A stretch of 64,000 bases of DNA from Teratosphaeria epicoccoides (Eukaryota; Ascomycota; Dothideomycetes; Mycosphaerellales; Teratosphaeriaceae): NCBI GenBank assembly GCA_021401465.1, contig JADDMT010000064.1, forward strand, positions 1 through 64,000, in the 5' to 3' direction. Positions 43,206-55,004 of the stretch are shown here, in pieces (the first letter of the stretch is position 1; the number at the start of each line of letters is the position of its first letter). The position numbers and the translations under genes are program-made. The notes below the pieces were generated by a model. That model ran no database searches. It had not been told where the DNA came from and saw only the letters and a list, made by a program, of their open reading frames with translations.

Positions 43206-44924
43206 ATGAGCAAGTCACTGTCGCTGCCACGGCAGCTCGGTCGGACTGCCAGATCATCAGCCAAATCCTGCTGGAATCGATGGTACGCATCAGTCGCCAG
43301 CAACCCGCCATCAGCGCGCGACCCGGGAGAGCTAGACCGAATCAGCACCTTGTCTAATGGCATCAGAGTCGCAACAGAGGCGCTGCCTGGGCATTTCTCG
43401 GGTATTGGAGCGTACATCGATGCGGGATCGCGATACGAGAATGATGCGCTGCGAGGAGTTTCCCATATTATCGACCGCTTAGCCTTCAAGTCGACGACGG
43501 AGCGGACGGCAGATCAGATGCTGGAGAACATCGAGACACTGGGAGGCAATATACAATGTGCGTCGAGTCGCGAGAGCTTGATGTATCAGTCGGCGACGTT
43601 CAATCAGAAAGTACCAGAGGCAGTTGGCATTTTGGCTGAGACGATAAGACATCCGCTCATCAAGGAGGAGGAAGTGCAGCGGCAACTTGAGACGGCAGCC
43701 TATGAGGTCGGAGAGATTTGGGCGAAGCCGGAGCTGATCTTGCCGGAGTTGGTGCACATGGCGGCGTACAAGGACAACACGTTAGGCAATCCTTTGCTGT
43801 GTCCCAAAGAGAGGTTGGGGGGCATCGACAAGAGGACGGTTGAGGCGTACAGAAAAGCTTTCTTCAGGCCGGAGCGGATAGTGGTGGCATTCGCGGGCGT
43901 CCAGCATGAGGAGGCAGTACGACTGACCGAAGAGTACTTTGGCGACATGCAGGCGCCCTCCACCACGACCTCCGCAGCATCTTCTGAGATTGAACCGACA
44001 CAGCAATTTCAAACGCCATACCCGTCTTCGCAAATCCCGCCTCAAAAGGACTCACGGCTTATGAACAAGATCCCTTTCCTCAAAAACCTTTCCACCTCGG
44101 CTTCTCGAAACGCCACCGTTTCTCCTCTTGACCCGTCTCAAATCATTCCTCACCCTCTGGATCAACCTATCGACTACAATCGACCCTCCCACTACACCGG
44201 CGGCTTCCTCACGCTCCCACCACTACCTATCCCAGCCAACCCAACACTCCCGCGGATCAGCCACATTCACCTGGCATTCGAATCCCTTCCCATCTCCAGC
44301 CCGGACATCTATGCCCTCGCAACTTTGCAAACTCTACTGGGCGGCGGTGGCTCATTCTCCGCCGGCGGACCCGGAAAAGGCATGTACAGCCGCTTATACA
44401 CCAACGTACTAAACCAATACGGCTGGGTCGAGAACTGCGTCGCCTTCAACCACGCCTACGCGGACTCCGGCCTCTTCGGCATCTCAGCCGCCTGCGGCAC
44501 AGCCTTCGTCCCGCGCATGCTCGACACTATGGCGCGCGAGCTCTCTCTCCTATCCACAGAAACAGGACTAGGTCGCCTATCCGAGATTGAAGTCAAGCGC
44601 GCCAAGAACCAGCTCCGCTCCAGTCTCCTCATGAACCTCGAGTCACGCATGGTGGAACTCGAGGATCTGGGCCGACAAGTGCAGGTCCACGGCCGCAGGA
44701 TCCCCGTCAAAGAGATGGTATCGAAGATCGAGGCGGTCAGTATCGCGGATTTGAGGCGAGTGGCGAAGCAGGTCTTTGGAGGCGAGGTGAAGAACCCGGG
44801 TGGCGGGAGTGGAGCGCCGACGGTGGTGCTGCAGCAGGGCGAGGAGGAGGGCGTCAGGATGAGCGAGTTCCCGTGGAGCGAGGTGCAGGAGCGGATTGCG
44901 CGGTGGGGCCTGGGACGGCGATGA
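43206..44924 (+). CDS. MAS2: Mitochondrial processing peptidase alpha subunit
   Basis: From ATG 43206 the product is 572 residues beginning with a mitochondrial presequence (MSKSLSLPRQLGRTARSSAK). The M16 peptidase fold follows: TLSNGIRVATEALPGHFSGIG, then SHIIDRLAFKSTTER where the catalytic HxxEH of the beta subunit is absent, as expected for alpha. The glycine-rich loop LLGGGGSFSAGGPGKGMYSR near residue 380 binds presequence substrate. With beta-MPP it removes targeting peptides in the matrix. An alternative ATG at 43146 would add 20 residues. It is a single exon, convergent with pacC. Confidence 0.93.
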   Translation: MSKSLSLPRQLGRTARSSAKSCWNRWYASVASNPPSARDPGELDRISTLSNGIRVATEALPGHFSGIGAYIDAGSRYENDALRGVSHIIDRLAFKSTTERTADQMLENIETLGGNIQCASSRESLMYQSATFNQKVPEAVGILAETIRHPLIKEEEVQRQLETAAYEVGEIWAKPELILPELVHMAAYKDNTLGNPLLCPKERLGGIDKRTVEAYRKAFFRPERIVVAFAGVQHEEAVRLTEEYFGDMQAPSTTTSAASSEIEPTQQFQTPYPSSQIPPQKDSRLMNKIPFLKNLSTSASRNATVSPLDPSQIIPHPLDQPIDYNRPSHYTGGFLTLPPLPIPANPTLPRISHIHLAFESLPISSPDIYALATLQTLLGGGGSFSAGGPGKGMYSRLYTNVLNQYGWVENCVAFNHAYADSGLFGISAACGTAFVPRMLDTMARELSLLSTETGLGRLSEIEVKRAKNQLRSSLLMNLESRMVELEDLGRQVQVHGRRIPVKEMVSKIEAVSIADLRRVAKQVFGGEVKNPGGGSGAPTVVLQQGEEEGVRMSEFPWSEVQERIARWGLGRR

Positions 44925-45357
44925 GTGTCGCTTCTTCTCTTGCTGGTAGAATGCAGATTCGGAAGGGGCCAACAGGGGTGTCCCGGGTGGGCGTCGCGCG
45001 AATACGGAAACAGCGAAGCGGGATGAAGCGGCTTGATGTAGTAGCCCAGATGCGTATCGCATGGATGGTGTTGTATTACTACCAGATGAGGTCTTCGCGC
45101 AGAACTAGATAGAGCTCAGCATCGCAAGCGACAGGTACCTTACAGCAAGCAGCCGACAACGGTTGTACATATCAGACATTTCAGCCCGCGCACGCACGTT
45201 TGCGTCTGGAAAATTGCAAAAGTCGCTTGATGAGTATTGCGTGAAATAGCAGATTCGTCGCATTGTAAGGTAACACGATATTGCCGCCTTCAGCACACGC
45301 GCATTCGCCGCGCAAAAGGCAGCCATGCGTGTCCCATCCGTTTGAGCTGCGCAGCCA

Positions 45358-45385
45358 TCAACACACACACACACACACACACACA
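45358..45385. repeat. (AC)n microsatellite
   Basis: About 13 AC units lie in the 640-bp region between the convergent alpha-MPP and pacC genes, which otherwise shows no gene. Confidence 0.9.
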
Positions 45386-45566
45386 AGTTCCTCGCCAACA
45401 CCACCCACCCATAGAGCGCGACCACGTCAGCTCAGCTCCCAAATCGCAGTATACAGCGTCCCATCCATCTGCTCAACGCCTACTCAACGCCTTCATTGCA
45501 CATGAGTACCCATAATAATTCTGACAGAGTCCCTCGCGTTCGTTGGCCGCGGTAAACGCACACATC

Positions 45567-47591
45567 CTACGAGGCAGCCGGCAAGCTAGGATATTTCACC
45601 TCATGTATCGAGCTCTCGACCTTGACGGCGGGTTCGGATGCTGTCGTTGAAGTGGCAGTTGGAAGCGCAGCAATCTTCGCCTCGACCAGCTGAGCAATCG
45701 ACGCGGCAGCATCCTCGTCCTTGTTGGATGCACTCGCGCCTCCCTTCGCCTGGCTCTCCTGCTCGTAGTCGCCGCGAGATAAGCGTTCGCCGATCCACTT
45801 CCTCAGGGACTCGATCGTCCGGATGTTCTCGATCCACTCTTCCTGGCGCTTGTCATCCGCCTCGGACTTTGCTGCCGGCGTCGACGCCGCCGTGTCGGAC
45901 GTCTCCTCGCCGCGTAGTGCCGGGTCGATGCTGGAGTTGCCTTTGCTCTTGGGGCGCTTAGCGTCGTCTTGCTTGGACGTGCGGCTGCCGTCATCGGCGT
46001 CAGGCATCTCGGTGTCCTCCTTGGCTGGAGCCTGCCGTTGAAGACGACCACCACTGTATCGCCTGCCGTCGAGGCCGTCGTAGCCCGAGGCAAGCCCCGA
46101 AGCTGGAGCTGATGTGGTAGTGGGATATCCGGACCCAAGATCAGACATGCCAGTGACGGAGGGGAGGTTCGGGTACATGGTATTGCCGCCAATGCTGCCC
46201 AAGCTTGAGCGGCCGTGGCTACTCAGCGGCGACTGACCAGAGCTGCTGTATGAAGAGACGGAAGCCGGTGTCAGAGCGGGCGTGTCCATTGCTGACGTGG
46301 AGGGCACAGTGGCAGCTGTTAGACCACCAAAAGTCGCGGCGGTACCATTCTGGTAGGCGGCTGGCGGGCTATGGCTCGGACGCGATTGGTACTGGCCACT
46401 GGGGAAGCCGAACTCACCGGCGAATTGCGTGTGCACGCCGGCCTGCTGGACACCGGCAGCAGCAGCCTGGCTGCTGGTCTCGTACACAGTGGCCTGCAGT
46501 TGCTCAAGGAAGCGGTCGATATCCTGGAGGTCATTCTTGGTGCGCGCGTTCGGGAGAGGAAGGCCATATGTGCCGTGGACCGCACCTTGCACACCGCCCA
46601 TGCCATCGCCGTGGTTGTTGAACGAGTCAATCAGACCAGCCGCACTGAAGTTGCCGAAGTTGGAGTTGGTTTGGGTGTTGCTGTATCCCGTGTTGTAGCC
46701 GTTGCCGCTGGGGAGTGGAAGGGAGTTGTGGCCGCCAAGTCTGTGGCCGACATCGTAGTACGTGCCTGGGTTGATGGCGCGGCGTTTGATGTCGCCGAGA
46801 AAGTCATTGAGGGCCTCTATAGCGCGCCGCCGCGTGTCCATGCTCTGGAGGTCACCGGTGGCCGCGCTGTTCGGGTAGCTCACGGAGCCGTAGCCGGCGT
46901 ACTGACTGGCCTGCTGGTAGGCAGCGTTGTGCCCATTCGCGCCCATGCTCGCTTGGTAGCCGGGATATGGGTTCGCCATTTGGCCGTCGTGAGTCGGGTA
47001 GTAAGACGAATTGACTGTGGACGTGTAAGTGCCAGAACGAAAGCACGCTGACCAGTCTACCATCGACTCACCCTTACCGTTGGATGAGATGCCTCCACCG
47101 ATGCTGCCTCTGCCCCCTTGGCCCGGCGAGTTTGTCAAGACGCTGTCGTCGGCATGGGTTTTGACATGTTTCTTGAGGTCCTGCGGTCGCTTGAAGGACT
47201 TGCCGCAGAAGTCGCATTTGTGAGGCTTGAGTGGCACGTGAACGCGGATATGGGAGGTGATGTGGTCGCGCTTGACGGTCGTGGTCCGGCATGCGCCCCA
47301 CTGGCAGGTCAGGTTGAGGTTGTTCGTGCTCTTGCGGCCCACATGGCGCTCGCAGACGTGGTCCTGTGGGTGGTGGCAGGGGTCAGCGGAAAGCCGTGAC
47401 GGCGCGCGCACAAGTTTTGCGACGGGGGTGGGGGGTGTCGCATGAGGGGAGTGGGCGACGTACATAGAGCGCTTCGGCGGTGTCGCAACGCTCGCCGCAG
47501 CCTTGCCATTGGCACGTCAGGTTGTCGGCGGCGCTGCCGGGGGTCTGTTGCGGTGCTTGGACGGGAGGAGAGGGGTTTACTGCTTGTTGTG

Positions 47592-47622
<31 letters not shown>

Positions 47623-47768
47623 TGCTGCATTCTGCGCGTGTGTGGCAGCGGCGACCGCCTGAGTTGTATGTTAGGATGCGTGGCGAGTGTGGGTGGGAGA
47701 GAGGGAGCGGGGCGGAAGTGGCGCACCTGTGCGATGGTGAGTTGCGGGTTGGGCTGAGTGTCTGCCAT
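45567..47768 (-). CDS. pacC: pH-response transcription factor PacC/Rim101
   Basis: Exons 47768-47727, 47658-47464 and 47363 onward to 45567. A further 57-base GTGAGT…CAG intron (about 47071-47015) is likely but stays in frame if retained, giving 658 or 677 residues. After a polyglutamine run come three Cys2His2 fingers (LTCQWQGCGERC…HVCERHVG; LTCQWGACRTTTVKRDHITSHIRVH; HKCDFCGKSFKRPQDLKKHVKTH) that bind GCCARG. Two YPxL motifs, YPNL in the middle and YPSL nine residues from the end, match the PalA/Rim20 docking sites needed for alkaline-triggered proteolysis. Processed PacC activates alkaline genes and represses acid genes. Its own upstream region is rich in PacC motifs. Confidence 0.95.
47598..47627 (-). 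repeat. CAG run encoding polyglutamine in PacC
   Basis: Eight or nine CAG codons in exon 2 encode a glutamine tract just before the first zinc finger. The repeat may vary in length between strains. Confidence 0.85.
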
Positions 47769-47813
47769 CGCGGCGCTGAGGGTCCCGGGTGCTGAGGACA
47801 GATGCCAAGCCTC

Positions 47814-48255
47814 TAAGACTGGAGTCGAGGGACTTCCACCGAGTCGAAGAAGATCAGACGGGACGATCCCCAAAAGTGCGAATGGCAACCAGTAACGCAA
47901 CAGCAATGCGGGGTCGTCGCGCCCCAAACACCCTCGGAGGCTTTGCTCTGTCAGCGTCGGCTCGCCAGGCGTAGAGGACAAGAACAGGACAGGAACAGGA
48001 CAGGAGCGAGATGACAGGTCGCCTTCCTCACGCGCAGGAAGACTTCTGGGCTCGTAGGGCAATCGGGATTTATGACGGATCGCAAGGCAGGACTCGCGCG
48101 ACGCGATTGGGGGCCGCTCCAGAGGGTGGATGCCAACAGCTTGGCATCTAGCGGAGGGCCCTTCCTGTGCTCAGCCTCCCTCCCGTCGAGTCCATCGCCC
48201 TCCAGCGGTGGTACCCTGGGCCTTGGCAGCGCGCTAGGGCCTTGGCGGCCTTGGC
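47814..48255 (-). promoter_or_regulatory. Cluster of PacC-type sites upstream of pacC
   Basis: GCCARG cores occur at 47814-47819 (GCCAAG), 47964-47969 (GCCAGG), 48140-48145, 48222-48227, 48241-48246 and 48250-48255 (CTTGGC), all within 490 bp upstream of the pacC start. Another lies at 48796-48801. By base-count arithmetic about 0.4 would be expected in 450 bp of random sequence. Autoregulation of pacC is known in other fungi and is the natural reading. The rest of 47769-49418 holds no gene. Confidence 0.6.
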
Positions 48256-49418
48256 GTCGCTGGTAGAGAGCATACCGCTGCACTCAAATAATATCCCTCC
48301 CCCTCCGACTGCGTGCGCGCTCGGAATCTGCTCGCTCCCGTTCCACCGCCCATCACAACATGAACAACCGACGACCATCACACACCAGACAGATCACATG
48401 TTGACGTGTCCCCCGCCATCGATGCTCCGGACCTGTGGCGCCGGTTCGGCCGGCCAGCTCTTCCGGAACACACTGGATGAGCATCCCAGACCTCCGCGCG
48501 CGCTTGATCCTACGGAGTCCTTGCAAACGAGACACGCTGCAATTTCTGCTCGGGCTTCGCGAACCCCAATAATGCTTGCGAAACCCAAAAAAGCCTCCGC
48601 CACCGCAAGCGCTTTGATAGGAGAGGTAGGGCGTGAAACCTGATTCGATCTCGCCCAATCTCTTGGAATCTCGATCCGGACCACTCCATCGCACGCGCCA
48701 AGCCCCGACGTAATTTGCTCGTTCTCGACCGCTACGTAAGCACGGAACGGCGGACGCCCAGTCTGCCGAGAAGTTGCGCTCCGCCGACCTGAGTCGCCAA
48801 GGCCGGCGTGTCTTTGACCTGATCCAAAGTCCCTCATCTCATACCGCGCGTGCGGACGGCGTCGCGGCTATGCTCTCTTGTCTCTGACGGGACACGTGGA
48901 TTGCTAGGCGTTTGCGCAAGTCTCACTCCTCTGTGCAAAATCGTCGGCTCGAGAGGCGCTTGCGTCGGATCACGCACGTGGTGGACTGACGGCAAAATAT
49001 CCGGGACCACGTGCTTGACGTGCTTACTGATGATAGCGTGAGTCTTCGCACGTCTTTTGCTGTGGATCCCGCCTTTGCGCTGCTCCTTGGCGGAAACAGT
49101 ACTGCACGATTGATATAATGTCCAGCATCGCAAAAGTCGCCGGATGCGAGCATTGATTGACTCTGTGGGTCAGTCGACAGGTCGCGCTCTCGGCGGCGGT
49201 CAGAGATCATGTATCACTTGACCAACAGCTACACCCGTCAAATGCCGCGAGAAGTGCGTCAAGACCAGAGCGTGAGATACAATGTCAAACAAGGAGAAGT
49301 CGTCATTCGCTGGATGAATCTCACATTCGTGCTGCATCCTTGCACCACGATCCCGCAGGACTGCACCTGGACCGACACATCATTATCACTGGTTACCAAT
49401 AATACAACACGCTGAAGC

Positions 49419-52400
49419 TTAGAAACCTTTCAACAGCTTAGTCAAGAACCCACGCTTCTGCTCCCTCACCGGCTTCCGACCGCTTCGCCCATCCACCCTA
49501 TCCTTCCGACCATCGCGATCGCGCTCTCGCTCTCGCTCTGACCTCTCCCGATGCTGTCTTCGATGCGAGCGCGCTCCGTTCGACCCAGATGAGCCAGACC
49601 CTCCATTCAAGTCATCTGCCGTCGGCTTCGCGCTCGACGACTCAGCTTCTCGTCTTGATGCTGTCGCCGAGGACGAATATTTCGAATCCGAGTGCTCACC
49701 TCGCCTCGAAGACTTGGTGTAGTCCTTGCTCGAGCGAGCCGTGGCACTTCCGGTACGAAACAACAATGGTGCGTTTGTGACCGACTCACGCCGTTCTCGT
49801 CTCGGCCGGGAGACACTTGCTCCCGCTTCCTTTGCAGCCCTTGCCTCACGTCGTTTGCGTCTGGCCTCAGCTTCTTCCCGGGCAATCGTCTCGGCCTCTT
49901 CGCGCGCCAGACGAGCCGCCTCCTCAGCTGCAGCTTTTCTGGCCGCTCTCCGTGCCTCGTGTCGAATACGACGCAGCTCCTCCTCATATGCCCGCATTCG
50001 TTCCTCCTGTGCAACGAGCGCTGCTTCCTTAGCCTTTCTCTCCTCTCTTCTCCGCTGACGCTCGGCATCGTCTTCAATTATGGTGTACCGACGGGTTCGA
50101 TTCGGTCGATCGTTGGTGCTCCTGGACTCCTCCTTACTGTACCTGCTGATCCTCTTGCCCGATCGTGCCTTATCTGAAGATGGCTTGTCGCTCTCGGTTT
50201 TCCGTCTGGTTGGCTTGGCAGGTTTGCGCTCCCAGTGCGCGGCTGCATGCCTTTTAGAGCTGCCTTTGCTCAAAGTTGGAGAAGCCGGAGGATTCACGGG
50301 TGCAGGCTCAACTTGCGCTTCCTCTTTGTCATTCGTCGACCGCTCTGGCTCCAGCTCTGGCGCAGCTTCGTCACTCGTCGGTGGGATTTCCTCATCTTCG
50401 GCAGCGGCAGGGGCGTCTGCATTGGCCTCCTCAGTCGGTTCAGCTGAACTCTCTGCTAGGGGAGCAGCATCTTGGACTTCTGCCCCTGCCTCCTCAGTGT
50501 CGCCTTGTGCGCTGCTGTGATCTGCATTCCCAGCAGTCGATACAGGAGTCTCGTCTCGCGGAAAATGCTCTTCCACCGGCTCGCCAGCTGGCTCTGGTGG
50601 TGGATCAACGACACCCTCCAGTGTTTCGCCGCGATCTTGGACAAGGTCTGAGTCATTGAGGGATTGAGAAACATCCACCTCTGCAGACGTGGAAGGTTCA
50701 TCACTTGGCGCGGCATGCGACTCGGCATTGCCAGCATCTTGCGTCTCTTCTGCGACGTCTTCGTGCGGTGGCTGAGGCGCAGGTAGTGGCGCTCCCTCTG
50801 TTCCCTCGCTTATCTCCTCCGCGACAGCAGTTGGGCCGTCGGGAGACCCTTGAGCAGCGCCTTGGCTGCCTTCCGCAGACTCACCAGCATTGGGTAGCTC
50901 GCCTTCGTCAGCATCAGTTCCACTGTCTTTCGGTGCCGCAGGTGCAGCGTCTTCGTTCGAAGGCTCAGATATCTGCTCGAGAGCTTCAGTCGCTTCGGTT
51001 GGAGGCGTCTCAGGCACTGGCTCTATCGAATCGACCTTATCCCTTGGCGATTCTTCTTCAATTACCTCATTCTTCTCTGAGTCACCAGGTGACCCCTCAG
51101 CAATATCCGTACTGCCCAAGATCTCTTCCGGCTTTGTTTCTGGGCTGGAATCGACTCCGGCTGTTGGTTCATCAGTCGTCACTTGGTCTGCAGGATCTAC
51201 GACAGCGTCTGTGGCAGGGATATGCTCTGCTTCCGATTCATTCTCCGCCGTAGAGTCATTTGTGGCCTGCTCGTGGTCCGCATCCGGCGCAGCTTCTCCT
51301 TTTGCGTCCTCGCCTGGCCTGACTTCTTTGAAATCATCGCCTTCCGCGACCACAACATCCGGTCCTGCCACCGCTTTTGCTTCAGTCACGGCCTCCACAG
51401 CGTCGTTCGAATCTGCTTCATCGAATTTAGGTGCATCGGTCTCGGCTGAGTCACTAGAGTCTTGTGTCTCACTTGGATCACCGTGGGCATCGTCAACCAT
51501 ATGCTCTTGCGCGGCGCATCCGTCTGTAAGCTCGGCATTACATCCATTTGAAGCCTCGTCCTCTGCTGCAGGCTCGATCAACGCATGTGAGATTGCATCA
51601 TCAGTGACAGCGTCTGCGTCATCTGTGCCGTGCTCGTTGGACTCCTCCGCTGCGGTCGCTTGCTTCTCGTCTGCAACTGTAGCCTCTTCAGCCTCCTCAC
51701 TACCATCTGTATCACGTACTTCGTCAACTGCCAAAGGAACAGCTCCCTCAGGCTGGCTCTCCGCCGCTGCATCTTCTGCAGGTGGGTCAGAATCTTCCTG
51801 GGGACGCGGACTTGCGTGGGTGTCTGTGTCGGCTTGAGTCTGCTGCTCTTTGTCTTCCTGATGCTCATCAGGCATATTTTCCGGAGAACCTGTATCAATG
51901 CTGGCGTACTTGTCGTCCTCTGTGGGCATGTCTGGTTCTGCTTCGCGTACAGTGACATCGTCGCCAGGGTCAGATGCGTGGTCCGCGTCCTTAGCATTTG
52001 GCTCATGCGACTCCTGTGCAGCGCTGAGATCCTCTTGCGTAGTGGCCTCCTTCCCCCCCTTCTCCTCCTGTGCCTCCACTGCCTGTGTCTCTGTCTCATC
52101 CTTATTCTGTTTGGCTTCGCACTCTTGCTGATCATCGCCTGGCTTGGGCGCATCATTGGCATCATCCTCATGAGCGGCATTAGGCTCGGCTGTTCGGGGT
52201 GGCGCTTCATCGCTTGCTGACTGGGCCCCATCAGGCGGCACTACAGTATTACTGTCGCCACCTTTGCCTTCGTCGACAGACTGTTCGTTCTCATACTGAG
52301 TCGTCTCGGCTTTGTCCACAACAGCTGAAGGTGCGGGAGGGGAATTCAAGTCCTCAACAGCACTTTCCACCGGCAAGACTGAAGCGTCATCTTCCTTAGT

Positions 52401-53923
52401 TTCATCTTGAGATGGTGTCGGCGGTTGACCCGATGTATCGATGCCAAGACCTATGGGCACGCTCGGAGCGGCTTTCGATTTGCCCTTAGACGACTTCCTC
52501 TTTGACTCTTCCTTCTCCTTCTCCTTGCTCGTTTTGAGCCTCTTCTTGCTTGACTTGGGAGATGCTGGAACTTCGACAGGCGGTGGCGACAGCGTTTCAG
52601 CCGCTTCTAGCGGGCTGACTGGGACCTCATGTCTTGGCTTGTCAGCCTCAACATGAGCTGCCGGTGTACTCCCAACATCAACGATAGCAACGACATCATC
52701 TGGAGACCTACGCCTAGTATCAGCAATAAGTCATGCCTAAAGGTTTGCTGGCGTACTCATGCGGAGTCGCAGCTGCGCTCTTTCTTCTCGACTTGCTCTT
52801 CGAGCTTGAGCCGTTCTTCTTCTTGCGTTGCGTCGGCTTGGGCTCAGGCGTTCCTGGTGCGAATGTCACTTTTTTATCGTGGTCCTCGTCTTCGCTATCG
52901 TTGGCCGGCGTCACAGCCTCAGCTGGGGCCAGTGGTTCATCAATGGGAGCCCGTGCGGAGTCATCGTCCTCGGCCTCGACGGCTTCCGAAGAAGCAGGTA
53001 GATCATCGCCCTCTGGGGCTGGTTCAGCTTGCTGTTGGTCTGTAGGTATTTCACCGTCATTGGGTGCACTTTCCGTAGGCTTGACGGCATCAGCTGGCGG
53101 TGTTGGCTCAGCGCCTTCCGTTTCCTGTGGAAAAGTTTCAGGTACTGCACTCTCGACGGCGGATGAGGCCTCAGGCTCCTCAGGAGCACCGTCCGATGCT
53201 TGCGCGCCTTCATCGGGAGCAGTAGCCTCCTCAAGGGTGTCATGATCCTTTGGCGGTGGCTCACTTGAAGGTGCCGTTTCCGTCGGGTTAGCGTCTAGCT
53301 CCGGCGCCTGTCCAATTTCATGTCCACGACTATCACCGGCTTCAGGCTGATCATTGATGGTTGAATCCTTACTCGACTCCTCAGATGCTGCAGCATGCTC
53401 CTCATTGGCCCCAGCATTCTCCTCGACCTCTTCTGCCGGCGCCGCTGGCGGTGTTGGAGATGCGTTGTCGGTTTCCTCCCCAGCTTCGTCCTGAACAACA
53501 GGCGGTGTTTCCTCGATGCCGGGTTCGGTCTCGTTTACTGGATCCGCTGGAGACTCTACGACCTCATCGTTCGCCGCATCTGCTTTGCTGTCAGCGTTGA
53601 GCATGCTACCGTGGAATGGACCGACCTTCGATGACTGCAGCTGTTTCGGCGACAGGCACTTTCTCGACAGGGCTTTCGTCGGCACCGTCTTCTTCTTCCT
53701 CCTCACTCTCGGACTCCTCGTCATCTGTCGGGTCAGGCGGAGGCGGATACCTGACTTTGTATCCAGTCGTAAAAGGTTTCGCAGCTGCATCCGGCGATAT
53801 CGTGGGAGACTTTGGTCCCCCTTTGTAAGGTAGAATCGTTCCATTAGGATCCCGCCATGGCGCTATTGAGATATGTGCAAAGTTATACCGTTTTCGAATC
53901 GCTTCAAGATTGCCGGCAGACAT
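49419..53923 (-). CDS. Large acidic low-complexity protein with basic coiled-coil end
   Basis: Exons 53923-53626, 53579-52757 and 52707-49419 join in phase to give 1469 residues; the introns are very short (46 and 49 bases). The N-terminal 30 residues (MSAGNLEAIRKRYNFAHISI, APWRDPNG) are the only globular-looking part. About 1100 residues of Glu/Asp/Ala/Pro/Ser low complexity follow, interrupted by a basic KKVTFAPGTPEPKPTQRKKK block and an SKKRLKTSKEKEKEESK block. The last 300 residues are strongly basic: an Arg/Glu/Ala coiled coil (ERQRRREERKAKEAALVAQE), Ser/Arg stretches, and a hydrophobic-basic tip GFLTKLLKGF. I do not recognise it. The architecture suggests a scaffold or a cytoskeleton- or chromatin-associated protein, but that is a guess. 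Confidence 0.75.
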
Positions 53924-55004
53924 CTTGTGTAGCCTTGCTCAACGCTGTATGAAGGCAGGACCATAAGGTCATTTGACGTGAAGTTCAAGAAGCTTGATCA
54001 ACATTCGCGAGGCATTGGAAAGAGTATGCGTATCAGGAACGAGCTTCTGCTGTGGACGATGAAGGGCGGCGCCGATTCTTGAGCCCTTCAGCACTTATTG
54101 TAGGGCAGAATGAGGCCAGACCCAGATCGTCGTGGACGCCATGCTGCCACCCAAAGTCCCAGCACTGTCTTTGGAGACGTCCAATCTTGGGAAGCACACA
54201 GTGTCAAAGCAGACAAGGGAGGTGAGGAGACGCCGAGCCGGAGAGACAAGACATGAAGGTCAACCACTTAGGTCGCAGCTGTAGCTCTACTGGCACCACG
54301 TTTGACGACATGTCAAGCCTGCACCCCATCTTGTGCAGACGAAATCTGCCGTGCAGTCTTCGCGCTGCCCACGTCTCTCATCGGAACAGAGCCATTAAGG
54401 ACATATGCGTCCCAAAAGGGCCTCGCCCGTCCTCGGGATAGTGATAACGTGTCGGGGCATTGGGTTCCAATGCATGAGAGCGCCGATGCGATGGAGGAGG
54501 TAGTGATGATGGACGTTTTGTAGCTTCCTGCAGCCATGCCTTGCATTTCTTTTCTTGCCGATTCGACGGCCCGCGCCAATTGCATGTGTAACGGTTCGCG
54601 CATGCAGCTGTCAGGTGGTCGGGCATCCAATAGCGGCTGACAGCCAACGATGTGGAGTGCACCGCTGGCGCGAATTTGGCTTCGTGAGAGAGGCCAAGGG
54701 GGCCTTGACGTGGCAAGCTGTCGTGGTCGAACCATCCGGTGCGACAGAACGTCTCCAGAACCGTCATTGAGGGACATGCACAGATCGTAGCAATTGAAAG
54801 GTCGACGTCATACTGTGATTCTACCATGTATGGTCGGGGATTCGTACGCCATGTTTCATGACCAGAATCGAAATTATAGGCTAGACATACAAGTGCTAAT
54901 GCATGCAAAGCCACCCGACGACACCGTCGTGGTGAACGCTTCAACGCCAATACCAAGGCTCAAAGCCACGATTTCAATCATCATCATATCATCGATGTAA
55001 CTGA
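53924..55004. other. Intergenic, no gene seen
   Basis: Overlapping frames at 54313-54956 (minus) and 54253-54523 (plus) show no recognisable domain. The region holds the acidic-protein promoter and the glycosyltransferase 3' region. Confidence 0.5.

Noticed and set aside
43205..43500. Missing catalytic HxxEH in the processing peptidase taken as damage
   Set aside because: The alpha subunit normally lacks it; the glycine-rich loop is intact.
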